Assembly (NCBI GenBank): GCA_038231615.1
Contig: JBBRLA010000024.1
Location: 1 to 26,209, forward strand
DNA length: 26,209 bases
DNA from: JBBRLA01 sp038231615
GTDB lineage: Bacteria; Myxococcota_A; Polyangia; Palsa-1104; JAEUJZ01
Reading direction: 5' to 3'
Position numbers and translations under genes: made by a program. Shown here piece after piece: positions 9,031-16,918 of this stretch; the stretch's first letter is position 1, and each line of letters starts with the position of its first letter. The notes beneath the pieces were generated by a model, which worked only from the letters and a program-made list of their open reading frames with translations, was not told the origin of the DNA and searched no databases.

Positions 9031-9231
9031 CACGCTTGCGCGATGGCGGCGGACTGCGCCGGGGTGGCGCAGGGGAAGGTGTGCCTGATGAACCTGTGCG
9101 GCTGCAACTCCAGCGGCGACTGCGCGGCGGCGCCGGGCACGGCGTGCAAGAACAACGTGTGCGTCTGCGGGGACAAGAACGGCGCCGTGTGCAAGAACGG
9201 CCAGTCGTGCGTGGGCGGGGTCTGCAAGTAG
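9031..9231 (+). CDS. Cysteine-rich protein fragment (C-terminal Cys-repeat domain)
   Basis: The frame ending at 9231 encodes about 66 residues with 12 cysteines in a regular CxxxxDC / CxCG / GxxC spacing (for example NLCGCNSSGDCAAAPGTAC and CVCGDKNGAVC). This disulfide-rich pattern is typical of secreted or lipoprotein tails in large-genome deltaproteobacteria. Upstream the frame stays open but overlaps the decayed WD40 region and shows no signal peptide. An ATG at 9043 lies inside the domain. I therefore regard it as the detached 3' end of a larger gene. Confidence 0.5.
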   Translation, partial: HACAMAADCAGVAQGKVCLMNLCGCNSSGDCAAAPGTACKNNVCVCGDKNGAVCKNGQSCVGGVCK

Positions 9232-9358
9232 CCGGCATGGGGTGTTCTGGAGGGAACTCGTCTCCGACGGTAGGATAAAAATAATCACGTCTAACGTCCA
9301 TTTTTTTCCACACGCGACAGGGTTCTCGGACTACAATCAAGTTAAATATTTTTTCACG

Positions 9359-9388
9359 TTGACAAATGCGTATTCGAGGGATTATGAC
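9359..9388 (+). promoter_or_regulatory. Sigma-70-type promoter for hicA
   Basis: A perfect -35 TTGACA (9359-9364) is followed after 18 bp by TATGAC (9383-9388), with an A/T-rich tract just upstream (TTAAATATTTTTTC). The expected transcription start falls at about 9394-9396, immediately before the ATG at 9397, suggesting a leaderless or near-leaderless message. This decides the hicA start, because an ATG at 9366 lies inside the promoter. Confidence 0.55.
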
Positions 9389-9396
9389 GCCCTTGA

Positions 9397-9590
9397 ATGA
9401 AACGAACCGCCCTATCAGGCACCTCGAAAGCCACGGCTGCAAGCTCCTCCGAGAAGGAGGGCGCCACACGATCTACGCCAATCCCAAATCGCGCAAGACA
9501 GCGGCAGTGCCGAGGCACAACGAAGTGGATGGCCGATTGGCCCACGCCATTTGCAGGGAACTTGAAGTTCCCGAGCCGGCCGGTCGCTAA
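9397..9590 (+). pseudogene. hicA: HicA-type mRNA interferase toxin, apparently frameshifted
   Basis: The HicA fold is clear: IRHLESHGCKLLREGGRHTIY contains the Gly-rich turn and the catalytic His of the GxxH motif. AAVPRHNEVDGRLAHAICREL is the family's conserved VPRH segment. From ATG 9397 the first codons give MKRTAL, the canonical opening of this subgroup (MKRxxLIRHLxxHGC), but IRHLESHGC is one base out of phase. A missing base near 9414 would rejoin them. The long frame can be read from an ATG at 9366, but that lies between the -35 and -10. HicA is a dsRBD-fold ribonuclease neutralised by HicB. It is either an inactivated toxin, a sequencing error or an unusual alternative start. Confidence 0.7.
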
Positions 9591-9622
9591 AAACGCAGAA
9601 GTTGGGGGAAGGCCGGTGCGGT

Positions 9623-9844
9623 TCAGCCGGCGAGGGGAATCGATTCGACTTGCGCGGTGCCGCTGCGCTCGTTGAGCGCCAGATCTCTGCGGGCGAGCAT
9701 CAACTCCTGCATCGCATCGAGCACCATCTCGCGGGCCTCTTCTCGGGTTTGCCCCTGAGAGAGGGCACCTGGCACCTCGGGGATGGAAGCCAGCCACCAC
9801 CCGTTGTCGCCTTTCTCGAAAATGATCGTCAGCTCTTTTGGCAT
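9623..9844 (-). CDS. hicB: HicB-family antitoxin, convergent with hicA
   Basis: This 73-aa protein has the HicB partial RNase H-like fold: ELTIIFEKGDNGWWLASIPE, then VPGALSQGQTREEAREMVLDAMQELM. This combination is diagnostic of the short HicB antitoxins. There is no C-terminal helix-turn-helix or ribbon-helix-helix extension, as is common for this short subgroup. The ATG at 9844 has only a weak AGG-type ribosome site. HicB normally shares an operon with hicA; here it lies on the opposite strand, tail to tail, 32 bp from the hicA stop. Confidence 0.8.
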   Translation of the reverse strand: MPKELTIIFEKGDNGWWLASIPEVPGALSQGQTREEAREMVLDAMQELMLARRDLALNERSGTAQVESIPLAG

Positions 9845-10007
9845 GATGAAAACCTATCACAATCCTAGCACAAGGGCCCGGACGGACCTCTTTCATCGTC
9901 GGATTGCTCTTGGGCCCGCCCTTCATCGCCTCACCCCCCCAGCCCCGGCTCCCGAGCAGCCAGCATCACATCCTCCTCCGCGGCCTCCTCCCCCCGCCGC
10001 ACCCATC

Positions 10008-10607
10008 GGTGGCCAATTCAACGCGCTGGGGACCGACCCAGCCCAGTAGGATGTCCAGCATCTGGCGGGCCAACTCGGTCTTCTTCTGGTAGGTTCTATG
10101 TCGCAGGTCGCAACTGCTCTTGGTCCGATAGAGTCGAAACATTAGTGGCAGGGCGAAGGTACGTTTTGAAAAGGGGACGGCAACCAGCACAGCCAGCATC
10201 ACCCAGCAGTGCCCAAAGCTGAAGATGCGGCAGCTCCGAGTGGAGCGGACCGCATCCAGATGGCTGCCGATGCCAAAGACATACGGACCTTTTTTGGGGG
10301 CCAGGGTATCGTCGATGACCAGACGCAGGGGGCTCTGCTCGGGGACCAGGGACATGACACAGCCCAGCAACAGGCGCCCCATGTCATCAGGATCCCAGGT
10401 ACCGCGCGAAAAGAAGCGATGGAAGGCCTCGTGATGCCGTCGGCCCGCCACCGAGGTCACCACCAAGGCCTGTGTGACAGCGTGCGGGCCTGTGGTGAGT
10501 ACCCAGCCGGTGAAGATCACCAGCATGTTATCGAAGCCCGGACGCGTCAGCGCCGGGCGCAGGACTTCCAAGAACTCCAGTAATGTGCCAAGTATCTGGT
10601 GGGTCAT
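10008..10607 (-). pseudogene. C-terminally truncated DDE transposase (IS701/DDE_5-like)
   Basis: From an ATG at 10607 with GGAG about 7 nt upstream the frame encodes about 200 residues with transposase features: FTGWVLTTGPHAVTQAL, HHEAFHRFFSRGTWDPDDM and the first catalytic Asp in RLVIDDTLAPKKGPYVFG. FGHCWVMLAVLVAVP and a second acidic motif (VELATDG) follow. Intact relatives run about 400 residues; here homology ends just after VELATDG and continues as Gly/Arg-rich nonsense. The third catalytic residue is therefore missing. Terminal inverted repeats are not recognisable. It is an inactive relic. Confidence 0.75.
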
Positions 10608-10737
10608 GGTTTCTCCACGACGGCTTGTCTTCGCAAAACGAACCATCTGACGAGAAACCTGACCTGTCCACTTTTTCAGGTATCGATCAAAAGGGCGAAA
10701 CCTGAGTCTGAGTACGAAGCTGAAGGCGATCGACTCG

Positions 10738-11287
10738 TTGATCGAGGCCGAGAAGAGAAAGTCCGATTGGACCGGCCTGCCCGGTGCAATCACGACCCAG
10801 GACGAGGTGCTCCGAACCGCGTTGGCGGATCTGGAGACGCGGCGCGGCGCAGACCTCGTTGAAGGCGATGCGGCAGACGATCGAGACATCCTGGTCCGTC
10901 CCGCCCGAGGTGCGCATCCTGCTCGACCAGGCTGGGGCTGCCCTGAAGCAGGCGCAGGCGCTGCTGGACCACGACAATGTCAGCGCCGCGGCCGACGCGG
11001 TGGTCAGTACCGGCGAGTCCCTGGTGAAGAAGATGCGGGGGCCGGTGATGGAGTGGCAGCGGGCCATGTGGGACAGCGCCACCGGCCGTTGTTTAGTCAC
11101 CCTCTTCGCGACCCCCACCGGATGGGTGGCCTACCTGCCCGATGGTCGCTACAAGATGGACGGGGACCTGCAGGGCACCTTCTGGCATGCCGTCAACCTC
11201 TGCCGCTTCGAACCTGGGGAACTGGACCCCTATGTCCCCGGCCTGCGCCTACCCATGGACCACGTCTTCGCCCCCGCCGGCCCCTGA
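10738..11287 (+). pseudogene. C-terminal fragment of a WD40-type or related regulatory protein, frameshifted
   Basis: The 3' part (frame ending 11287) encodes PEVRILLDQAGAALKQAQAL, an amphipathic helical region, then FATPTGWVAYLPDGRYKMDG and FWHAVNLCRFEPGELDPYV. The motif PDGRYKxxGDxxGxFWHxxxLCRFEPGELD is one I associate with C-termini of WD40-repeat proteins in large-genome bacteria. The preceding coding-looking segment (KLKAIDSLIEAEKRKSDWTG, ADLETRRGADLVE) is in a different frame, shifting near 10860. No start or upstream repeats are present, so this is a relic. Its 5' side abuts the transposase fragment. Confidence 0.5.
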
Positions 11288-11366
11288 TCGAGCCAACGGG
11301 GTCGGGTGGCAGCTCTCTCCATGATCTTTCATCACGTCCGTCCGGTTAGCAAGCGATTTTCCGGTC

Positions 11367-12863
11367 CTACCGGATCGCCGAGAACCCCACGGCGATCAGG
11401 TCGTAGCTAACCTGGTACAGGCCCCCGCCGATGCCGCCCACGCCCGGGGGTTGCACCTGCGGACGGATGGGGTTTGATGGATAGACTTGGCTGTCCGTCG
11501 ATGCCACCGTGCGATCCGGCTGGAAGATGTGCCCGTAGGACAGGTCGAAGCGCCAGTCGTTTTTGGCAAAGTGGAACGGGACCGCCACGCCCACCGAGAG
11601 CATGCCCTTCAGGTTATCCGGCGTCAGCACAGTGAGGGTCTTGTTGGGGACGGCGTTGGTCTCGAACATCCCGCCCAGACGTGCCGTCAGGTGCTTCCAC
11701 ACGTCCCACTCGATGCCCAGGTGCAGGGTGTGGGTGTCCTGCAATTCCCGGTCGAGCGCGATGGTCCCCAGGTGGTAGGTGCCGATGCCCTTGGTATGGA
11801 TGATGGCGATGTTCTGGGGCGTGAAGGTGATGTCTTGCTGGAGGCTCCAGGCCTCCAGGGTGTAGCCCAGCTCGATGCGCAGCTTCTGGTCGAAGGGCCG
11901 GAACTGCACGCCCAGGCGCAGGATCGGCGGCAGGTTCAGGGCCAGGCTGGCGTCGCGTCCCTGCACGGTCGCGCCGTTGAAGAATTCGTTGATCGGCAGG
12001 CGAGTGTCCACGGTGCCGCTGGTGCTGCGGATGAAGAATGGGAACTGGAAGGCCAGTCCGCCGCGCAGCCAGGGGGCGAAGCGGTAGATGGCGCCCAGGT
12101 TGAACGACGGGGTGATGGCGAAGGCCTGCGCCACCACCAAGGTGTCGAAGTCCACCTGCTCGGGGCGGCACATCACCTCGGGGCAGCTCGAAAGCAGCAG
12201 GCGGGAACGGAAGTAGACCACCATGAGCTGGGGCCCGAAGCCGAGCTGGAGGCGGTCGCCAAGGAGGCTGAAGGCGGCCACCGGGTTTAGCACCGCCAGC
12301 ACCGTGGCATGGCTGATGTTGCCGTCGTGCAGGCCGATCAGGCCGTAGCGTTGTGGAGCGACGTTGGGGACGTTGTCCCGGTCGGCCTGGGTGGCGTAGC
12401 TCGGCTCGGGGTAGCGGGGCAGGCCGGTGTAGGGGACCCACAGGCCGAAGCCGAAGGACATGGAGCCCCAGCTGCGCAAAAACTTCCTGGCGAAGCCGAG
12501 CTGCGGGATCACCAGGGGCGCCCCGAAGAGCACGCCCTCGTCGGCGGTTACCGGGGGGCGGATGACGCCGCTGTCCTCGCGGGTGTAGGTGACATTTTGC
12601 AGGACGAAGCCGCCATCCAGGAGCCCGGACCAGCCGGTGCTGCCGAAGTCCATGGCGGCGACGCCGGCGGGGTTGTAGTAAATGGCGTTCAGGTCGTCGG
12701 CGCCAGCGGTGAAGGCGCCGCCCAGGGCCAGGGGCCGGGCACCGTGCGGGGTGACGAACATGCCGGCACCGCGGGCTTCGCGGGGTGCCACGATGGAGAC
12801 CAAGACACCCAAGGCCAGGGAAATTCCAGCCGCAAGGAAGCCGACGGGCAAGGAAAGGCGCAT
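11367..12863 (-). CDS. FadL/OmpP1/TodX-family outer-membrane transport protein
   Basis: From the ATG at 12863 this is 498 aa with a Sec signal peptide (MRLSLPVGFLAAGISLALGV, cleavage near REARGA). The mature N-terminus GARPLALGGAFTAGADDLNAIYYNPAG is the hallmark of the OmpP1/FadL family (hatch region and first strand). The rest alternates beta strands, as expected for a 14-strand barrel taking up hydrophobic compounds. An in-frame extension to 12950 would place the signal peptide internally, so it is rejected. No strong Shine-Dalgarno is visible. The gene follows two giant lipoproteins on the same strand; element A lies in the 290-bp gap. A short hairpin (TCCGGT/ACCGGA) overlaps its stop. Confidence 0.88.
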   Translation of the reverse strand: MRLSLPVGFLAAGISLALGVLVSIVAPREARGAGMFVTPHGARPLALGGAFTAGADDLNAIYYNPAGVAAMDFGSTGWSGLLDGGFVLQNVTYTREDSGVIRPPVTADEGVLFGAPLVIPQLGFARKFLRSWGSMSFGFGLWVPYTGLPRYPEPSYATQADRDNVPNVAPQRYGLIGLHDGNISHATVLAVLNPVAAFSLLGDRLQLGFGPQLMVVYFRSRLLLSSCPEVMCRPEQVDFDTLVVAQAFAITPSFNLGAIYRFAPWLRGGLAFQFPFFIRSTSGTVDTRLPINEFFNGATVQGRDASLALNLPPILRLGVQFRPFDQKLRIELGYTLEAWSLQQDITFTPQNIAIIHTKGIGTYHLGTIALDRELQDTHTLHLGIEWDVWKHLTARLGGMFETNAVPNKTLTVLTPDNLKGMLSVGVAVPFHFAKNDWRFDLSYGHIFQPDRTVASTDSQVYPSNPIRPQVQPPGVGGIGGGLYQVSYDLIAVGFSAIR

Positions 12864-12906
12864 GATGATGTTTATCTCAAGTTGAGGGGGGATGTCATCA
12901 TTAAAC

Positions 12907-13104
12907 AGAAGCACCTGGACCGGGCATCTTTTGGCGTACCTCTCCCCCATGTCCTCGCATTCGCGAGGTCATGGGGGTGCCCCCACGCTTCCTCGGTCAC
13001 GACCAGTAGGTCGCTCCCTCAGTCGCTGCGGAATGGGCCCACGCGGCTGAGCGAATGCGAAGCCGTGGGGAGCGCCAAAATCTGCTCCGGCCATGTGCTT
13101 CTTC
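12907..13104. repeat. Structured inverted-repeat element, copy A (expanded form)
   Basis: The ends are about 33-bp inverted arms (12907-12940 and 13072-13104) related to GAAGAAGCACATGGCCGG...GCAGATTTTGGCG. Inside are three hairpins. H1 (12944-12977) has arms CCCCCATG-T-CCTCGC and its exact complement. H2 (13000-13013) is CGACC-AGTA-GGTCG. H3 (13038-13069) pairs CCCAC..GGCT with AGCC-GTGGG. H2 corresponds to the core hairpin of copy B. The element lies between the 1200-aa lipoprotein stop and the FadL gene, inverted relative to copy B. It could be a MITE-like element, a REP/BIME-type element or an RNA structure. Confidence 0.85.
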
Positions 13105-13153
13105 CTGTATTGTTCGTTATCTTCTAGCGAGCGGCCGGCGCAAGGCGAGCGCA

Positions 13154-16100
13154 TCATTCCCCGTTCCGCGTCGCCACGATGTCCAGGAAGCGCGCGAGCC
13201 CGCGCTGGTGATCGCCGAGGAAGGTGGCCGTGCTAGCCAAAAGCGCGCGGTAGTCATCGACGGACAGGGCGGTGCCGCGCACGCCGGGCTGGCCGGCGGT
13301 GGGGCGGTCGATCTCGGCCACCGCGTCGGTCAGGCGGAACAGGGGGTAAAGCCCGGTGTCGGGGTCGGCCTGGTACAGGTTCCCAAGCAGCGTCAGGAGG
13401 ACCTTTTCGGGGTCGCGCTCCCTGCCGCGGCGCACAAGACCCAGCATGGCGTCGGCGGCGCCGCCTCCCGGGCCCTCGGGGTCCAGTGCCGGGGAAAGGG
13501 CGCGCAAGAGCGGCACCACGTCGGCGTCGTCCAGAAGCAGTTGCAGGAGGTCGGCGCTGATCGTCACCACCGACTGGAAGGTCGGGGTCACGTCAGGATT
13601 GACCAGATGGGAAAGGAGCGCCTGGAGCCCCTTGCGCGCGTCGTTGTTGGCCCCGGTCGCCAGCTTGGCCGCCAGATCCGCGCTGGCGCCGAAGAGCGGG
13701 CCGGTCATGCTTTCGCGTAGATTGGCCACGAGCCCGGTGCGCACCCACGGCCCCAGATCGCCGGCCTTGCCGTGGGCCGTGAGGCGCCCGCTGAGCATCC
13801 CGAGCAGGGCCACCGACACGGGCTGGAAGCGCGGGTTCTTGAAATGATAAATCGACATCCCTGGGCGGGCGTCGGCCCGCAGGAACAGGTCCGCGGTGTT
13901 GCTCATCGCCGAGCGCCACCCGGCACGGGTCGCCGGGTCCTCCAAAAGGCGCGCGCGCTTGGCCTTGAAGGCATCGGCCACCAGATAGTAGGGGGTGACC
14001 TTGCCGGCCAGGCTGGCCGGGAGCACGTCCTTGATGAAGGGATCGGCGGTGGTGCGAAAGGCCGGGTTGCCGTCGTTGCGCCTGGAGGTGGCGGTGCCGT
14101 CGCGATAGGTCAGCGCTCCCAGGATGCGCGGGGCCTCGGGATCGAAGTACCAGCGCAGGAAGTTGCCAAGGACGGTGATCACCGGGAGGTTCGAGCCATC
14201 GTCCACCACCCGCGAGGTCAGAGTCGGGGCCAGGGCCAGGGTGGCGGGGAACACGTCGGTGTTGGCCAGGATGCTGGAGACCAGGGGCTCGTAGTGGACC
14301 ACGCCGCTGCCCTGGTTCTGGGGCTCGTAGGGCTTGCCGAAGAAACGCGAGTCCTTGCTGGACCAGTGGCGGTGCAGGACGGCCAGCAGGTCGACCAGGA
14401 TCTTGGCGCCGTTGCGCTTGCTGGTGCAGTCGCCATTGGCGTAGGCGGTGCACTCGGCGTGCCTGGCGAAGGCGTTGACGATGGGCTTGAAGGCGGTGAA
14501 GAAGGTGGCGCCGCTTTTGGCCCGGATGCGCTCCAGGGCGAAGAGCACCCCGTCGTGGTTGTCGCGCCACGAGTGGTCCTGGTTGCAGCACAGGGTGCCG
14601 GGCGTGTGGTTTTTGCACGGGCTGCTGTCGATGGTCTGGTTCAGGAAAGGGGCGCGGTTGGGGTTGTTCGGGTCCATGAAGAGCATGCGGGCCGCAGCCT
14701 GTGGGGTGGGAAAGTTCCCGAAGCCGGGGATGCCGGTGATCTTTTCAAGGGCCAGGTCGCCGGCCCCGAACAGGTTGGCCAGCTTGAAGACGAAGTTGAT
14801 GAACCCGGTGTCCTTCAGGGCGTTGGGGAAGTACGATTGCTGCCAGGCGAAGGTGTCCTTGTTGTTCTTCACGCTCTCGTCGGCCACGCTCAGAAGATAG
14901 AAGAGCGCCAGGTCGTCGATCTGGAAGAGCTGGCAGGCGTTCGGGTAGCTGAACTTGAAGGGGATGAAGAGCAGGTTGAGTTCGAGCTGGGTGTCCTTCT
15001 TGTTGCAGAAGGTCAGGTTGTTGGCGTCGTGGACCAGATGCAACGTGCGCTGCAAGACCGAGCGGTTGTTCAGCGGGTCCGTGGTGTCCTTGTTCACGTC
15101 GGAGTCAATGGCATCCCGGCGGGCCAGCTTGCCCGGGGTGCCGATGACCGCGTTCGCCTTGCCGGAGTCGAACTCGTTTTGGTTCATGTAGAAGAAGCCG
15201 GTCTCGTTCATCAGGGCCGGGGCAATCTCCTTCAGGTCGGCCACGGCGGGATCTTGCAGGACGGCCACCACGTCATTGAGCAGACCGGGGGTGCGGAACA
15301 GGCGCACCAGCACCGGGGCTAGATCATCGAAGAGGGTCACGGTGTCGTCGAGGTTGGCGGCGTCGTATTGCGGCTTCTTGCCCTCGTCCAGGGCCTGGAG
15401 CATGGCGGAAAGGTTGCGCGAGAGGACCGACTCGTCCTTCTGCATCAGGGTGCGCACCGCGGAAAGCAGGCGCCGGGCATCGCTGCCGGAGGCATCGCCC
15501 ACGTCGGAATAGCCGAGGACCTGGACCAAGGCATGGATCAAATCCAAGAGCGGCGCTTTGTCGCCGACATAACCGCCGCCGACCGCGCGCGGCCCCAGAA
15601 GGTACCCGGCGCCCGCAAGGATGGGCAGCGGGATGTCCTGGTCCGGGTCAAGGAGCGCCTTGCCGTCGCGGAGCAGGCCGGCGAGGAGGGTCTGGTCCAG
15701 ATTGGCGTAGCGATAAAGGAGGTCGCCGCCGGGCTTTTGCAAGGCCCGGCCCTGGGCATCGCGGGCCGCGGCCCGATCGGTCAGGTTCGGGTCAAGCGGC
15801 GGGAAGGGGGTAACGTTGGGCAGCGGGCCGTTCTTGCCCAAAAAGCCGCGGGCGGGGTCGATGTCGGCCAGGCCATCGCCGTCCAGGTCCAGATAGGGTG
15901 CGGGGAACGCGCCAGCCAGGTTGAGCTGCGCCACGCCTCGGGGATCGCGCAGCACCCCCGGATATTCCTGCCCCGGGGAGAGGGTGGCCAGGGCGGGGTC
16001 GGTGGACAGCAGGAAGCGCAGGGCGATGGCCAGGGTGCGTTCGGGGTCGGCGGGGTTTTGTAAGGGGGTGGCACCGTGCAGCTTATCCCGCAGGGCGGAA

Positions 16101-16756
16101 AGGACGGCCCGCAGTTCGGCGCGGCCGGGGGCATCGGTGGCGCCCGGCGTGGAGGGTGACACAAGGGGCAAGAATCCCCCAAGGGCCGCGTCCAGGCCGG
16201 GGTCGGCCAAAAGCGCCCGGGGCAGGCCGGCGGCCAGGGGGCGCGGGCGAAACCCGTCGCGCCAGCCCAGGTGGAACAGGGCGGTGAGGGCGGCATCGTC
16301 GTGGCTCAGTCCGCCCAGGAGCGCGGCGTTGCTGGCATCCACGGCGCCGATGGTGCCATCGTCGTGCAACGGAAGGATGGCCTGGATGTAGGTATTCAGT
16401 GGGTCGAGGAGTGCGTCGGGGGCGGCGGCGTTCACGCTGTCGATGATGGCCGGACGTTCGGCGGCCAGGGCGGAGGTGACCCGGGGGGCGTCCGAAGGGG
16501 GCAGGCCGGTAGCATCGCAAAAAGCGCGATAAGTGACGCCCGAGGCGTCCAGAGGGCGAGACGGGTCGGCCTTCAACCGGGACAGATCGGCGCTGAAGGT
16601 CACCCGCTGGCAGGTCTCGCGGTAGACGATCTCGCCGAAGCTGCGCGGGTCGGGGGCGATGCGGGGGCCGAGATCGACGTCGCAGGCGCCCAAAAGGGAC
16701 AGGGTCAGACAGGCGATCGGAAGGCCAGGGACCGCGAGGCGCTGAGAACGGGTCAT
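13154..16756 (-). CDS. Giant lipoprotein of unknown function (paralogue of 17040-20813)
   Basis: From the ATG at 16756 (GGAG about 9 nt upstream) this is 1200 aa. A lipoprotein signal peptide ends in LSLLGAC, and the mature N-terminus is C-DVDLGPR. The body is predominantly helical, with one Ca-binding-like LDLDGDGLADID loop (about residue 285-296). Motifs shared in order with the neighbouring paralogue include NNRSVLQR-LH (about 560), FQIDDLALFYLLS, NHDGVLFALE (about 730), FARHAEC, LHRHW (about 795) and YEPL. C-terminal GLARFLDIVATRN also matches. I recognise no characterised family. Asp at +2 would mean inner-membrane retention under the E. coli Lol rule, which may not apply here. Location: envelope. 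Confidence 0.85.
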   Translation of the reverse strand: MTRSQRLAVPGLPIACLTLSLLGACDVDLGPRIAPDPRSFGEIVYRETCQRVTFSADLSRLKADPSRPLDASGVTYRAFCDATGLPPSDAPRVTSALAAERPAIIDSVNAAAPDALLDPLNTYIQAILPLHDDGTIGAVDASNAALLGGLSHDDAALTALFHLGWRDGFRPRPLAAGLPRALLADPGLDAALGGFLPLVSPSTPGATDAPGRAELRAVLSALRDKLHGATPLQNPADPERTLAIALRFLLSTDPALATLSPGQEYPGVLRDPRGVAQLNLAGAFPAPYLDLDGDGLADIDPARGFLGKNGPLPNVTPFPPLDPNLTDRAAARDAQGRALQKPGGDLLYRYANLDQTLLAGLLRDGKALLDPDQDIPLPILAGAGYLLGPRAVGGGYVGDKAPLLDLIHALVQVLGYSDVGDASGSDARRLLSAVRTLMQKDESVLSRNLSAMLQALDEGKKPQYDAANLDDTVTLFDDLAPVLVRLFRTPGLLNDVVAVLQDPAVADLKEIAPALMNETGFFYMNQNEFDSGKANAVIGTPGKLARRDAIDSDVNKDTTDPLNNRSVLQRTLHLVHDANNLTFCNKKDTQLELNLLFIPFKFSYPNACQLFQIDDLALFYLLSVADESVKNNKDTFAWQQSYFPNALKDTGFINFVFKLANLFGAGDLALEKITGIPGFGNFPTPQAAARMLFMDPNNPNRAPFLNQTIDSSPCKNHTPGTLCCNQDHSWRDNHDGVLFALERIRAKSGATFFTAFKPIVNAFARHAECTAYANGDCTSKRNGAKILVDLLAVLHRHWSSKDSRFFGKPYEPQNQGSGVVHYEPLVSSILANTDVFPATLALAPTLTSRVVDDGSNLPVITVLGNFLRWYFDPEAPRILGALTYRDGTATSRRNDGNPAFRTTADPFIKDVLPASLAGKVTPYYLVADAFKAKRARLLEDPATRAGWRSAMSNTADLFLRADARPGMSIYHFKNPRFQPVSVALLGMLSGRLTAHGKAGDLGPWVRTGLVANLRESMTGPLFGASADLAAKLATGANNDARKGLQALLSHLVNPDVTPTFQSVVTISADLLQLLLDDADVVPLLRALSPALDPEGPGGGAADAMLGLVRRGRERDPEKVLLTLLGNLYQADPDTGLYPLFRLTDAVAEIDRPTAGQPGVRGTALSVDDYRALLASTATFLGDHQRGLARFLDIVATRNGE

Positions 16757-16787
16757 GGGTACTGCTCCGAATGTACGACCTGCTGAC

Positions 16788-16793
16788 AGTATA
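16788..16793 (-). promoter_or_regulatory. Candidate -10 element for the 1200-aa lipoprotein gene
   Basis: On the - strand TATACT lies about 32 bp before the ATG at 16756, predicting a leader of about 25 nt that includes the GGAG ribosome site. No good -35 is found 17 bp upstream. The 34-bp direct repeats begin 16 bp further upstream, so they could bear on regulation. Confidence 0.35.
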
Positions 16794-16808
16794 TCCCTCT
16801 TTGGCCCC

Positions 16809-16842
16809 AGCGGTGCCCCCTTGCGTTGATGACAGTTTACAT
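16809..16842. repeat. 34-bp direct repeat, copy 1
   Basis: The sequence begins AGCGGTGCCCCCTTGCGTT and ends ATGACAGTTTACAT. It matches copy 2 at 16881-16914 at 32 of 34 positions. It sits just upstream of the probable promoter of the 1200-aa lipoprotein gene. Confidence 0.85.
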
Positions 16843-16880
16843 GTCCCTCCGTTCGCAACGTCAGCGGCTCATTCCGCCTG

Positions 16881-16914
16881 AGCGGCGCCCCCTTGCGTTA
16901 ATGACAGTTTACAT
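16881..16914. repeat. 34-bp direct repeat, copy 2
   Basis: It begins AGCGGCGCCCCCTTGCGTT and ends ATGACAGTTTACAT, with two substitutions relative to copy 1. A 38-bp spacer separates the copies. It ends 4 bp before structured element B, so the two repeat classes are almost contiguous. Tandem end repeats of transposons and regulator binding sites both fit. Confidence 0.85.
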
Positions 16915-16918
16915 CCTG

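Noticed and set aside
9232..9358. A small RNA gene in the A/T-rich stretch before hicA
   Set aside because: The A/T-richness is explained by promoter-upstream sequence. I found no stable hairpin followed by a T-run that would define an RNA gene.
9366..9396. ATG at 9366 as the hicA start
   Set aside because: It lies between good -35 and -10 hexamers, and the residues it adds do not match HicA N-termini. ATG 9397 gives the canonical MKRTAL opening.
11367..11385. Intrinsic terminator after the FadL gene
   Set aside because: TCCGGT/ACCGGA forms a 6-bp hairpin, but it overlaps the stop codon and is followed by AAAAT rather than a T-run on the transcript strand.
12864..12950. Extended start of the FadL protein at 12950
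   Set aside because: It would bury the signal peptide starting MRLSLPVG inside the protein and runs into repeat element A.
13772..15322. Long + strand open frame antisense to the 1200-aa lipoprotein
   Set aside because: Same shadow composition, no motif or ribosome site, fully overlapped by a gene with a clear lipobox and paralogue.
16809..16914. Minimal CRISPR array
   Set aside because: Two 34-bp repeats with a 38-bp spacer have CRISPR-like dimensions, but there are only two copies with mismatches, no third repeat and no cas gene in the window.
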